From: Mesomycoplasma ovipneumoniae
GTDB lineage: Bacteria > Bacillota_I > Bacilli_A > Mycoplasmatales > Metamycoplasmataceae
NCBI RefSeq assembly: GCF_035918255.1
Contig: NZ_CP142136.1
Span: forward strand, 496,001 to 560,000
DNA: 64,000 nt
Direction of reading: 5' to 3'
Part shown: positions 44,610-57,750 of the stretch, piece by piece
Layout: each line of letters starts with the position of its first letter
How positions within the stretch are numbered: the stretch's first letter is position 1
Notes under the pieces: model-generated
What the model saw: only the letters and a program-made list of their open reading frames with translations
What the model was told of the DNA's origin: nothing
Databases searched by the model: none
Made by a program: the position numbers and the translations under genes

Positions 44610-47075
44610 ATGAAGAAAATAACAAAATCAATTTTTGGAGTGGTTTCTTTTAGCCCGCTTGCCTTAATAGCTTGTGGTGGTCCTGTAAACGAATTTGCAC
44701 ATAATAAAGAAATTATTGTCGCCGTTGACCCGGCCCAGACAAATTATTGAAAACAAAATATTGAAGAATTTAATAAAACTGATTCAGCAACAAAAAACGG
44801 CTTTAAAATTAGAACTATTTCCAAAAATGTCTTTGCAGCACTAGATTTTTCAACAGTCGGACACACAGACACAAATAATACGCCTGATATTTTTTATGCA
44901 CCTCAAGACAGAATTACCGACCTAGTTCAAGGTGGTGCAGTTTCTTATCTGAATGATTTTTTGCCTAATTTATTTGATGAAATTACATCTCAAATTGGTG
45001 CTACATCAACAGAAAAAGAAAATATGAAAAATTTTGGGACTGTTTTTGGCCTAAAAAACAACAGAGTCCATTCAGAATTTGTTGGAATTCAACATAACAA
45101 AGAAGGAATTGTTCTAGCTTCAACAGAAAATGAAGACCAAACTCGGAAAATTTTGCAAAATGCAGACACAGACTCACTTGCCGAACTTGTTGAAAAAGGC
45201 GAAGGTTTATTTAGAATCCAAGACTTTTGGTACGGAAATGGTGTTCTTGCTGGTGCACTTGAAAAAATTGCTCAGCGCGAAAACTTAAAAGACGAAGACG
45301 GTAAACCATTAAATTTAATGTCAAAATTATTATATACTAAAAATAATCAATTTACTTCTGGTCTTCTTCATAGTGATATTGATCCAGTTGTTGATGCAAA
45401 TTTGAAACCTGAAAACAATGAATACCAACAGTATTTCCGTGAAGCTTTTAAATCAGTGGCAAAAATTTACTACCCAGTTTTTAAGGCCGCTTATGGAAGT
45501 GAAGCTGATTACAAAAATTCAATTTGGTCTAAAAAGGGAATTTCACAAGCAGATTTAGCACAAATTATTAAATCTGATATGAATGTTACCCAAAATACAA
45601 TTTTTCGCCTAATGAAAGAAAAGAAACTAAAATTTGCAATTATTGGAACTTGAGATGTGCAAAACTCAGAAAAATCTGCAGATGCCAAGTCTTTTTTTAA
45701 CATTACCAAAGCAACTAATGAAACTGATTTTAAACAAGCCTTAGGTTCATGATCTTTTTTGATCAATTCACGAAATAATTCATCTTCTCCTGAACGAAAA
45801 CAAGCGCTTAATGATCTTTTTAAAATAATGTTTTCTGCTAAAACAAACACTGCTTATTTCCAAGATGATTCAAAAATTCCGTTTGTAAAATCGCTAACAA
45901 ATCAAATTAAACAGGAAGTCGAAAGAATTAATCAACCACTTAATGTCAAATTTGAAACACTTAAAAAAGACTTACAATATACAGATGATAACGAAATTGA
46001 AAATGCAATAAATGCACAAATTCAAAAAACCGCAAATCCAAAATATATTAATCAAACAGTTGAATCAAATTGAGACAAAACAACAAACCAAGATGCTAGT
46101 TCAGAAGAAAATTATCTCACTTTTGGGCCAAGAATTGAGACAGAAAATCTTGACTCAAGTCTAGTTGAAAGTGCTAATAAAATTAACAGTTTAATTGAAA
46201 AATACCAAAAATTTGCCGCAATTCGTAATACTTTAGCAACAATTTTTGGGCAAACAGATTTATCTAAATTCACCGGAAATGGTGAGAGTTGACAAATTGA
46301 CCAGAGTTTTTTCAAAGTTGGAATTAAAGATGCAAAAGCAGGAAAATACGATCTTGATATTTCCCAAAGTGATACTACCGCACACGTTCGTAAAGTTGAG
46401 GCTTTCCTTTTTGGCGCAAATGGTGATGAGCAATCTGAAAAAGACCAAAAAATTGAAAAATACAGTAAGCTAATTCTTGACAATAATCACGATCTTGCAA
46501 AACTTGAGACAAGTATTGCAGCTGAAATTAAAGAAATTCAAGAAAAAGCAAAATTAATTGCCAAAAATCCAGCCGATGATGCAACAATTGAAAAAATTTC
46601 GCGTGCTTATTTAAATAATTATGTTAGCGCTGCCCTAATTCGCTCATTTGTTAGTCCTGAGACAATTAAGCAAACAAAAGCACAAAAAACTACCACAAAA
46701 TCAGGGCAAACTGTTGACAAATACACACTAGGTGATGCTGAAGAAATTATTAACGAATACTTAAAATCAAAAAGTTTTGACAAAATTCTTAACGTAATTG
46801 ACTCAGATAAGACAATTGAAAATCAAGGTGTTGGAATTCTTAATACTGATAATTCCCGTTTTGATCGATCAAATCCGCAATTTAGTTCAACAGTTTGAAG
46901 CGCTTGAAATGATCAAACTTTTGGCTCAGAAGTTTTCCACAAAAGTGTTTTGAGCAAAATTAAAAGCGATGAAGATTTTGCCAAAATATTTTTTGACAAA
47001 GTTGCAATTGAATACTACAAAAAAATTCTTCTTGCAAACCAAGGAACTAGCAGGGTTATTGTAAATTTTAGTTAA
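44610..47075 (+). CDS. Sugar ABC transporter substrate-binding lipoprotein
   Basis: 821 residues, twice the size of a normal MalE/MsmE. The signal peptide ends with lipobox ALIAC (Cys22), giving a lipid-anchored surface protein. The N-terminal half resembles a family 1 solute-binding protein: EIIVAVDPAQTNYWKQNIEEFNKT, PDIFYAPQDRITDLVQGGAV and LKFAIIGTWDVQNSEKS. The C-terminal half adds Lys/Glu-rich helices. A strong AAAGGA ribosome binding site precedes ATG 44610. Genes for two permeases and an ATPase follow, so it should deliver a maltose-type oligosaccharide. The ligand is inferred from the neighbouring glucan enzymes. Confidence 0.85.
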
Positions 47076-47077
47076 AA

Positions 47078-47584
47078 ATGGGACCTTTTTTTAAATTTAA
47101 GATCAACATACCAAAGTCACATTTTTATCTGCTAATTTGTTTAAGTGCTTTTTTGTCTGTTGCGCTTATTAGTTGAATTTTAATCCCTTTTGTTTTTGGG
47201 ACACATTTAGACCAAATAAGTAAAACAAATCAGGAAAATCAACGTGAAATTTTAGCCTCAAATTTAGCAGCCGGAAAATTAAGTGCTTATATTGGGACAA
47301 ATTTATTTGTGATTTTCTTTGGAATTTACCTTTTTTTAGCTTATTCAAAAGTAAAAATCGGCTATTTCTTCTACTTTTTTTGGATTTTTGTCTTTTGTTC
47401 AATGGCTGCTTATCCTTATTTTCAAGGAGCAGAAAAATTAAATAATGCAGAACTAATAAGCGGAATTTTTATCTCTATTTTTTCTGGGTTGATTGTTGTT
47501 TTGCTCATTTATTCAACTTACATTTACCGACTTAAACGAATTATTACAAAATACAAATTAGCTAATGGCGGTTTTAATGCATAA
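47078..47584 (+). CDS. Membrane protein between the binding protein and MalF
   Basis: 168 residues with four hydrophobic segments (~18-41, ~74-92, ~95-110, ~125-150) and a basic C-terminus. The ATG lies two bases after the lipoprotein stop, and its 3' end overlaps the MalF start by 8 bases, so translation is coupled throughout. No family recognised. Conserved placement in a transporter operon suggests an accessory membrane subunit, which is inference. Confidence 0.65.
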
Positions 47585-50500
47585 ATTACAACTCTATAAT
47601 TATTATGGCAAGAAATTTGACACGATTATTGATATTGAGGCTAAAACACTAAAATCTTATTATCATAGTGCAAAAATTACTCACTCAAGATTTTTAGATA
47701 AGATCAAAATTCAAGAAAACATTGAAAAAGAGCTATTTTTACGGGCCCGACAAACAATTCGCGATAATCTAAAGCGCGAATTACATAGTCAAAAAATTGC
47801 TTTTAAAAATGAACTTAAAGTTCTCAAAGACGCTTATATTAAACTTAATTTTGCCGTTTCAGTTGAAAAATTGCTCAGTTTTGAAATTAAAAAAATTGAA
47901 AAAGAACTTAAAAATCTTCGCAATTGATTTAAAGATTTTTCAAAATCACTCAACCAAACAGAAGATAGTCCTCAGGTTAAAGTTGAATTATTTGAAAAAA
48001 CAAAAAAATCAACCTTAGAATCTGAAGTTGACTTAATAAAAAAGCACTTCATTTTTCAAGTCTGTCTAAATTATGTTAGAAAATACCAAGATTTTGACTT
48101 TGATCTAAACAAAATTAGCCAATTTCTTGATGAAGACGGAAAAAAATTCCTAGCCCAATCAAAACTAAAAAGCGATTTTTTTGTCAATTTTTATCAAAAA
48201 ATCAAACAAAAACAAGACGAACTGTTAAAAAAATCAGCTTTGGCTAAAAAAAATTACACTGAAACCAAACAATTACAAACTGACTTATATAAAAAAAGAA
48301 AGTCAAATTTAGAACTCAAAGCAAAACAAAAAATAATTTCTTTGGAATATAGTTATAAAAATGCAATTGATTTCCTAAAACAACAAGCAAATCAACAAAA
48401 TGCGGCCCAAAAAGAATTAATTAACGAAAAAAAGCAGGAAATTATCACTTTTGAGTCACAAAATATTAACAAGCTAAATCAATTTAAGCACGAAATTAAT
48501 TCACAAATTAACAAAATTAGTGCTCAAAAACAAAAATATCTTGCCTTTAGTTTGTCGCAGACAAAAATAAATTTCCTTGATCAGGCGATTAAATTATTTT
48601 ACAACATTCAAAAAAATCAAAATTTTGAAATTCCAGATTTAGATATTTCCCTAGAAAATCACAGTCAAATTTTAAAAGATAAACTAGATTTTTTCCATAA
48701 GTTAAAAGATAAAAATCAACAACTTTTTGATTTAATTAAAAGTCACTATTTTGGTTTTTATGGTAGCTTTTTAATAAAAAAATTGGCAAAATCAAGTCTA
48801 AAATGGCAAATTTTGCTCCAAAAAGCTAAATATTTAAAACAATATTCATACAAAGGCCATTATCTTCAGGATCTCGGTTGGGCAACTAGAGAAAAAACAA
48901 TCGAAGACTTTAAGACACGGATAAAATTTATAAATGAAAAAATTCTTGCAAAATACGAGCTAAAAGTTTTAAAATCAAGTCCAGATTTTAAAACCCAACA
49001 AGAAGAAATTAAAACAAAAATTAGCCAAATCAAGCAAAATTATCTTGAGAGTGTTGCAAAAAACAAAAAGCGACTTCAGCAAAACGAAATTGCCAAAACA
49101 GCGTTTAAAAATTTGCAAAAACAAGCCAAAATTGCAAAAACTGACCAAAAAAGAACGCTGTTTTTGAGCTCAAAAATAACAAAATTCAAACAAATTCTCA
49201 AAACAAATAATTACCGTTATTTTAATGAGTTAAAAGTTAACAAAAAAATTTATGAATCAAAAGCAAACGAAGCACTAAAGTCTTATCCTGTTGAGACAAT
49301 AAAAAACGTCCGTTTTATTAGCTTTTTTTTGAATTTAATCTTCCCGGGACTTGCTGAATTATTTGTATTTCGTCAGTTTATCAAAGGATCTTTACTTTCA
49401 ATTGTTAGCCTAATTTGTTATACTTTAATAATTCCCTTTTCATTTGGAGCTTACTGGTCAAAAATGGGCGGAATTCCGGGCTTTGCTGACTTAGGAGCAA
49501 ATTTACACTCGCCTCGGGATGGTATTTTTACTGATGCTCGTTTTTACCTTTTTGGTGGCGTCTTATCGGTAATTTTAATGGCTTTTGTGCTAATTTACTT
49601 TATAATTGGGGCAATTTCAGCCTGAAGAATTGCAAAAGCAATGGAAGCTGGAGTTGTTCCGGGAAAATGACTCTATTCCAAACAGTGAATCCAAACTACC
49701 GGATTTCCGTGAATGATTTCACTAATTGGCCATGCTTTAATGATTTTTATCGTTGCTGCGCCAATAATTACTTCAGTTTTAATTTCTTTTACTGATTATG
49801 GTTACAATCATGCTGCGCCAGGTCAGACTGTTAACTGAGTTGGACTAAAACAATGAGGAAAATGGTGAGATTATCGCCAACTTGGACTGTTTCAATCACT
49901 AGCTTCAGTTCTTGGTTGAACAGCAATTTGGACAGTTTTATCAACACTATTTCCGATTGGTTTAGGAATTTTAATTGCAATTTTAACAAATTCGTCCCGA
50001 ATTAAAGGTAAAAAGATTTTTCGGCTAATATTTATTTTACCTTGAGCAGTGCCTGCGTTTGTTTCTTTGTCTTTTATTCGTTCAATGTTTGCTGCTGATT
50101 CAAAAGGTTATATTAATTTAATTTTAATTAATTTAGGACTTATTAAAGACGGAATTTCTTGACTAAACCAAATTGGTACGGCCCGAGTTTTATTAATTGT
50201 TGTCCAGACTTGAATTAGTTATGCCTTTATTTTTATGCTTGTTACTGGAAATCTGCAGGCAATTTCGGGCGAAATTTACGAAGCTGGCGCCGTTGATGGG
50301 GCCTCAAAATCCCAAATTTTCTGAAAACTAACGCTTCCCCAATTGCTTCTGGGAATTGCGCCGATGTTAATTGGGCAATTTGTCGGCGCCTTTAATAACT
50401 TTACAACAATTTCAATTTTTACTGGCGGTGGTCCTGCTTATGCAAATGCCTCCCCATTTGGTGAGGCCTCAACTGACATTATTATTTCTTGGGTATTCAA

Positions 50501-50627
50501 GCTAACAACTCAAGGAATAAAAATTGATGGACACCAAGCTTTTGCCGCCGCACTTTCAACACTGGCAGCGCTAATTAGTATTAGTTTTGCCCTTCGTGGT
50601 TTTATAAAATCAATGCAAAGGAGATAA
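47577..50627 (+). CDS. MalF-type sugar permease with a giant coiled-coil N-terminus
   Basis: 1016 residues in one open frame. Residues 1 to ~575 are Lys/Glu/Gln-rich and heptad-like, predicted coiled coil, followed by a hydrophobic pair (~583-680). The last ~330 residues form a normal MalF/UgpA permease with the EAA loop IYEAGAVDGASKSQIFWKLTLPQL (~900-923) that contacts the ATPase. Normal MalF is 300-510 residues. The coiled coil begins at the N-terminus with no signal, so it is probably cytoplasmic. The start may be ATG 47565 or 47577. Partner of the MalG gene at 50632. Confidence 0.85.
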
Positions 50628-50631
50628 AATT

Positions 50632-51567
50632 ATGAACTTATTAGTGTCAAAAATTGCTAGTTTTGAGTTTGTTGCCAAAAATTCTAGTCCAAAAAAACGT
50701 CTAAATTTAAGTGATGAACGGGATATTAAACCAATTGAATTACTTTGAATTTTTCTTAATTATTTAATTTTAATTTCTTGGTCGGTTGTTGTTTTATTTC
50801 CAATAGTTTCGCTAGTTATTGCTACTTTTAATGTTGCTAATACTCGACTTATTACAATTACGCCGTTTGTTTTTGGTTTTGATAATTTCACTTATTTATT
50901 TACTTCTGAACGGTCTTATTTTTTCTCTTGATACGGAAATACGCTAACAATTGCACTTTTAACAATGATTATTTCAACTACCGCAGTTGCTTTAAATAGT
51001 TATGCTTATTCGCGTTTTCGCTTTAAAGGTTCAAAACATTCTTTGACAATAATTATGCTATTGCAAATGATTCCGGCAACTTCTTCGTTAATTTTTCTCT
51101 ATATTTTAGTCCAAATTGGCCAAATTGGCGGAATTTCACCAATATTTATGTTAGTAATTATTTACTCAGGTGGGGCCGTTTCTGGAAATACTTTCATGCT
51201 TAAGGCTTATTTAGATAGTATTTCGCGCGAACTTGATGATTCAGCAAAAATTGATGGCTGTTCAAATTTTGGTGTTTTTTTCAAAATTTTATTACCGGTT
51301 TTACGACCTGCAATAATTATGGTTGCACTTTGATCTTTTTTAACACCATTTACCGATGTTATTTTACCAAGATTTGTGCTTTTCAATATTCAAGACTTAA
51401 CTCTTGCTGTCGGGCTTGAAACTTTTATTAATGTCGAGCCAAAACATGTTAATGCTGGTGCTTATGCAGCTGGGGCTCTACTTGCGGCTCTTCCTGCGCT
51501 TGGTTTATTTATGTATTTACAAAAATACATAATTGGTGGACTTTCTGAAGGAGCGGTTAAAGGTTAA
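50632..51567 (+). CDS. MalG-type sugar ABC permease
   Basis: 311 residues with six hydrophobic segments. The EAA motif is present as SRELDDSAKIDGCSNFGVFFKILLPVLRP (~residues 198-226). A typical MalG end, GLSEGAVKG, closes the protein. It forms the membrane channel together with the long MalF. AGGAGA overlaps the MalF end 4 bp before the ATG, and the stop is two bases before the ATPase start. Confidence 0.9.
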
Positions 51568-51569
51568 TT

Positions 51570-52769
51570 ATGGAAAAAAATAAAAAACTTTTTGAACTTG
51601 AAGATCTTAATTTAGATTTAAATCAAATTGATTTAAATAAAATGGTTGCAAAAATTGGCCAGCAACAAGAAGAAACAAAAGGTGCCAAAATTGTTCTTAA
51701 TAATGTCTCAAAAAAATATGAAGGTAATGACAAATATACACTCGAGGCAATCGATCTTATAATTGAAAGTGGTAATTTTTGCATCTTTTTAGGACCTTCA
51801 GGTTCAGGAAAAACAACGCTTTTAAGAATGATTGCCGGACTAAATTCAATTACTCAAGGCGATTTAATTTTTAATGGCAAACGGTATAATAACCTACCAC
51901 CCCATCAGCGAAATATTGCAATGGTTTTCCAGTCTTATGCCCTTTATCCGCATTTGAATGTTTATGATAATATTTCTTTTGGACTCAAAATTGCAAAAGA
52001 AAGACGCGACATTATTGACTCAAAAGTAAAAAATGTGGCTCAAATTTTAAAAATCAGTGACTATTTATACTCAAAACCGCGTGATCTTTCTGGTGGTCAA
52101 CGTCAAAGGGTTGCAATTGGACGGGCAATCGCTCGTGCACCGCAAGTTTTTTTAATGGACGAACCACTTTCAAATTTAGATGCAAAATTGCGTGAATCAA
52201 TGCGCCGTGAAATTGTAAATATTCACCGAATGCTCAAAACTACAAGTATTTATGTAACTCATGATCAACTCGAGGCAATGACGATGGGAAACCAAATTGT
52301 AGTTTTTAATGACGGTAAAATTCAGCAAAATGGAACCGGAAAAGAATTATATTTTAAGCCTAAAAACACTTTTGTTGCCACATTTATCGGTTCGCCAACA
52401 ATGAATTTATTTGATTGTGTTGTTGAGAATAACCAAATAAAGGCAAAAAAAGCACCAATTTGATTTGAAGTTGACCAAAAATTGGCAAATTTATTAAGTC
52501 AAAATCAAGAATTACAAGTCGGCTTTCGTTCTGAAGATATTTATCTAAACCAAAATCAAGCCCTATTTGACGGTATTATTACTAATGTTGAGCTAATTGG
52601 TAAAGATCAACTTGTTGCAATTAAAGTTGGCGATCAACTTGAATTAATTTCCAACCAGAACAATATTTTTGAATACTTTTTAGATCAAAAAGTTAAAGTT
52701 AGCTTTAATTTAGAACGAATTCACATTTTTGATGCAATAACAAAGGAGCGAATTGATCTTGATAACTAA
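51570..52769 (+). CDS. MalK/MsmK/UgpC-type sugar ABC ATPase
   Basis: 399 residues. An extra ~40-residue acidic N-terminus precedes the ATPase. Walker A GPSGSGKT (75-82), the Q-loop in AMVFQSYALYPHLNVYDNI, signature LSGGQRQR, Walker B VFLMDEPLSNLDA and the H-loop in YVTHDQLEAM are all intact. The C-terminal ~130 residues have the TOBE/MOI-like fold (FRSEDIYLN). It drives import through the MalF/MalG pair. This ATPase type often serves several sugar importers. The last codons overlap the next gene. Confidence 0.93.
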
Positions 52770-53451
52770 TTTAGAATCACGAAGTGCCAAAATTTACTTT
52801 TTTATTGCACCCTATTTTACTCGTAAAGTTTTACAATTAATAAGTAAAATTTTACTTTTAATAATTATAATTTTCTCTTTTGTCCAAATTTGACAGTTTC
52901 TTGAACGAATTGATTGGGAAATTGATTTTGTTTCAAAAGGTAGTTTTTCTAATTTAACTACTCAAGAAATTACTGAAATTGCTAGAAGCAAATCAACTTC
53001 ATTGCCACTTTGACCAATTTTTATTAGTCTAATTTCACTTGTTATTGTTTTTGGTTTTATTCTGTTCTTTTTAATTTTAGCTCAACATATTTATTTATGA
53101 AAACAATTTGGCGATCTCAAAAGATTTTATAAATTTATTTTTACTTTATCTATAATTATTTTTATTTTAAGTTTCTTTATTGTCGCCCTTCAACCGGCTC
53201 GAGTTGAGCAAAATGTTAGTGTAAAAATTGGGGAAAACACCGTCACAGATTCAATTTTTTCTGATTTTCCTAATTATACAAAAATGTGAATAAGCCTAAT
53301 TTTTAGCTTTTTAATTTTGATTTTACAAATAAGTGCAAAATCAAAATTTGGAGCTCTTGAAAAAGACAAAACTTTAGCAAAAAAACCTTTTGAAACAAAA
53401 AGTCTTGAAGCAAAAATAAATAAAATTATCCAAAAAAATTCCAACAGCTAA
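52759..53451 (+). CDS. Membrane protein with TTG start, last gene of the sugar operon
   Basis: 230 residues. No ATG opens this frame. TTG at 52759 (or 52753) follows AAGGAG at 52743-52748, inside the ATPase 3' end. Four TM segments (~16-40, ~74-105, ~116-137, ~180-200). Trp codons are TGA. It is open and hydrophobic up to TAA at 53449, then a terminator. No family recognised; one of three small membrane proteins accompanying the transporter. Confidence 0.6.
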
Positions 53452-53469
53452 TTGTATTTAGACGTTTTT

Positions 53470-53557
53470 CTGAGTTTGCCAGTTTGATAAGATAATCTTA
53501 AAAAGTGTCCTAGTTTATTAGTTTTGGGCACTTTTTTAACTTTTTTGGCAAACTCAG
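53470..53557. mobile_element. Mini-element with IS-type ends (MITE-like)
   Basis: 88 bp with 11-bp perfect inverted ends CTGAGTTTGCC/GGCAAACTCAG. The left end extends to CTGAGTTTGCCAGTTTGATAAG, one mismatch from the right end of the decayed IS at 21604-21622. The interior is a terminator hairpin. Repeat R copy B begins directly after it. Likely an internally deleted relic of that IS. Confidence 0.5.
53500..53537 (+). terminator. Terminator of the sugar ABC operon
   Basis: 11-bp stem (53500-53510 with 53526-53536, one G-T pair) followed by T-rich sequence, 48 bases after the last stop codon of the operon. Confidence 0.75.
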
Positions 53558-54039
53558 GAATAATAACTATCAAAGCAAAAACACTGAATTTTGAATCTAA
53601 CACTCACGAATGAAAAATCAACTTATTAATCAAATAAAGCAAACTAAAAAAGCTATAATTTTAACTTAAAAAGCAAAATTATGAATTTTTAAACTACTTT
53701 TTTAGTTAAAAACCTAACAAAAATCATAAAAAAATACAACTACTATTTAAACTCAATGTAAATAGAAAACTCGTTTTTATTTACATTGAGCCTAAAAAAA
53801 TATATGAAGTTTTGAAAGAACAATAATTAAAAGCCATAAATTTGTAGATTTCTAAACGGTTAAATTTAAGGCATACCATCATATTTAAAAATATAACGGA
53901 AAATTCGCACTACCAGAACACATTAGACAAAAAACATAACTAATTCCCCCTTAATTCAATACAAAATTTATTAATTATTCCTAATTGAATGTAATTATAA
54001 CAGAAATTTTTTTTAGACCAAGCATTTTTTTTTTTTTTT

Positions 54040-54041
<2 letters not shown>
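53558..54041. repeat. Dispersed repeat R, copy B
   Basis: About 480 bp, non-coding, strongly similar to copies A and C. It holds a 13-bp perfect hairpin stem (CTCAATGTAAATA ... TATTTACATTGAG, ~53752-53791) and ends in 17 T (54025-54041). The T-run overlaps the stop codon of the inverted hsdS, so the repeat is fused to the gene's 3' end. Confidence 0.8.
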
Positions 54042-55259
<1,218 letters not shown>

Positions 55260-55283
55260 TAATTAATCCTTTAAATATTCTAA

Positions 55284-55289
55284 ATTATA
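55284..55289 (-). promoter_or_regulatory. -10 element of the second hsdS
   Basis: TATAAT on the minus strand 24 bases before the ATG, directly after the terminator of MIB1, so the silent hsdS has its own promoter. Confidence 0.5.
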
Positions 55290-55291
55290 AT

Positions 55292-55330
55292 AAAAAATCC
55301 ACCTTTAAATAGCAAAAGTTGGATTTTTTT
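55292..55330 (-). terminator. Terminator between MIB1 and the second hsdS
   Basis: Perfect 10-bp stem (55292-55301 with 55320-55329), followed on the minus strand by T-rich sequence. The same hairpin with flanks is repeated downstream of MIB2 at 58437-58490. Confidence 0.7.
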
Positions 55331-55357
55331 ATATTTAAAAATTTTTAGTAGTCTAAA

Positions 55358-57616
55358 TTAAGATGAAGAGGCTGAAGAGGATTTAACACTTATTTCACGC
55401 AAGGCAAATTTGCCTATTGATGCTTGTTTTTGTTTTGGATCTTTAGTTTTTTCTTGATAGAACTTAATTAGATCTTGTTTAATTTCTTCAGAATCAACAA
55501 CAATTTTACTAAAAGGATAAGCATTATTTACTGCTTCAACAAAGGCTTTGAGTTGTTCTTTGGAATCTTCGGTTGGAGTTCCACTTATATTAAATGTAAC
55601 ATTTTGTTGATTTTGGCCAGTTTGATCACGAAAATAAATTCGCCCAGAAGGATTATCATAACGCTGAGAAATTCCACTTAATCTATCAGTATATTTTGAG
55701 CCATCAAAATCTGAAACATTAGCTGAAAAACTTGGGACTGAATTAGTATTAGATCCAGAATTACTATCAGCGGCAAAATAAATATCAGTAAATCTTAGTT
55801 TTTTAAAGCCTTCATAATCTTGAGATGCATATTTATCTTCTTTTCAATTTTTAATGTTATCATTAAAAATTTTATCAATTTCGTCAAATTTAAGGTTTTT
55901 AATTGTTTTAATATTTGTTTCAGAAAAATCTAGTTTTGGAGGATAGCCACCTTTACCACCGTGGCGACCTTGGAATGGTCGTTGGTAAATTTTGGAGCCA
56001 AAAGCTAATTTTAAACCTTCGGTGATTTTAGTTTCATTATCCCCTTTATCCCAACGGAGCGTGTCAAATAAAATTGATCCTGGAATTTGCTCATCAGGTG
56101 TGTTTTTGTGAAAATCAGCGGCATTATTATAATCAAAACTAATGAAATCAACATCAGCAACGGCATTTGGATTAATTGCTCAGTTATCATCAATTGCTTT
56201 TTGATTAGAATAGAGCTCTAATTCTTTAAGTTTTTTGCCTCGAAGTGCGTGTAGGCCATTTATTGCTTTTTGTTCATCTAAAAATAAAGTTAGTTTTTGG
56301 ACATTATTTGGCAAAGCTTTCAAAATTTTATCAATATTTTGGCCTTTATTTTTTGTTCCGACATTTTTAAGAACAACAGCATCAATTTTATTACCAACAT
56401 TAGATTTTAGAAATTCTTGGAATTTTTCAAAGGCATCTTTATCATTTGCATCAATTGAAACGGCGATAATTTTGTCCTTGAAAGCCTTATGTTTGTTTTG
56501 GGCATTTTGAGTGTATTGGTAAACTTTTATTGATCCAGAACCTGAGCCAGCAACTTTGTCAATTTCGTTTTTTCACTCACTATTAGAAGAAATATCGGCT
56601 TTATCTCAACCTTCATAGTTTTGATTAGCAATTCCCTGTGGATTACGTTGAACTCAACCTTCATTACTTAAAAGACGATTTTGGTTTCGTTGACGGTAAA
56701 GTCCATTTTTACCTGTAACTGGATTGTCATCAGGATTTACAAAAACTCAACCGTGATGGTCGTTAGTATCAACAGTCATTCCGCGGGCAATTCATTTGTA
56801 TTCAATATCAGAGAATTGTGGACCTTCTATTTCTTGTTGTTTTAAAAATTTTAAGTAATTGTCTTCTCTTGTTTTGTAATTATTTGCTACCCAAATTTGG
56901 TATCTTAGACTTTCTTCAAATAGTTTTTTTTCATGTTCTCCACCATTAGGGTAATAGCGCTTAAATTCATGTTTTAACTGGCGCTCTAGTTCGGCAATTT
57001 CAGCTGCTCGTGAGGCAATATTTGCTTCAGTTCTTCGTTTTGAAGCAGCAAGACCTAAACGCCAATTGGCTTTTGCTTTCTCAATTGCTCCGGCTGGAAC
57101 ATTAACTGATTCAGATTGTCTTGGCGAAGTTTGGACTCTTTGGGTGGTAGTTGCTGTGCTTTGAACTGGTGAACTAGCGGTTCTTGAAACACTTGGAGCT
57201 GGAATTGGGATGGTTGATTCGATTCGAGTAATTGGTCTACGTGTTATTGTTGGGGTAGGCTCGGGTTTAGGGGTGGCAATAGCAATTTTTTTTACTTGTT
57301 TTGGAATTTCAACTTTTGGCGGGATTTTTTCAACTTTTTGGGGTTGGGTTTCTGGAGCGGGCGATTCAATTTTTTTAGGTTCTGGTTTTTTGACTGGTAT
57401 ATATTCAGAATTTGTAACTGGTGAATTAAAAGCGGTGTCATTTGGTATATTTTTAAGAATTATTGATGGTGCTTGCGGTGAATAGGCAACCAAAGAAGAT
57501 TCTCAACTAAAATTATTTATTACATCATTTAATGCAAAAGAAACACCAACAGCAATAGCGCTTGCTGCTGCTCCTATTAAATATTTTTTGCGCTTTGAGA
57601 CATAAAAAACTTGCAT
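55358..57616 (-). CDS. Immunoglobulin-blocking virulence protein (MIB-like) 1
   Basis: 752 residues. An N-terminal membrane anchor (~10-30), a Pro/Lys/Thr-rich linker (~60-165), a charged helical region (~170-240) and a large C-terminal core with LRR-like segments (VQKLTLFLDEQKAINGL, KLKELELYSN). RGMTVDTNDHHGWVFVNPDDNPVTGKNGLYR and FGSKIYQRPFQGRHGGKGGYPPKLDFSE are typical of the mycoplasma Ig-blocking family (MIB, protein M-like). Such proteins grip antibody light-chain variable regions and block antigen binding. GGGAGG precedes ATG 57616. Downstream is hsdS and not the usual MIP protease. Confidence 0.85.
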
Positions 57617-57636
57617 TTCAACCTCCCTAAAAACAA

Positions 57637-57689
57637 AAAAACAAAATTAGGTAAATTTTTGAATTTAAATTTTAGCTAATTTTGTTTTT
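57637..57689 (-). promoter_or_regulatory. Terminator-like hairpin in the MIB1 leader (possible attenuator)
   Basis: Perfect 14-bp stem (57637-57650 with 57676-57689) and a 25-nt loop, followed on the minus strand by T-rich sequence and then the GGGAGG ribosome binding site. It lies between the apparent promoter (-10 at 57708-57713) and the gene, so it could end transcription early or hide the leader. The gene upstream on this strand ends ~900 bp away, so it is not simply that gene's terminator. Confidence 0.5.
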
Positions 57690-57707
57690 AAGATACTTTT
57701 AGAAATT

Positions 57708-57713
57708 ATTATA
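57708..57713 (-). promoter_or_regulatory. -10 element of MIB1
   Basis: TATAAT on the minus strand about 92 bases upstream of the MIB1 ATG, upstream of the leader hairpin. Confidence 0.45.
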
Positions 57714-57750
57714 AATGATTTTTTTAAAAAAACAAACTTTTTGCAATAAA

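Noticed and set aside
44544..44750. Start of the binding lipoprotein at 44544
   Set aside because: That start runs through the previous gene's end. The lipobox signal peptide and ribosome binding site fit ATG 44610.
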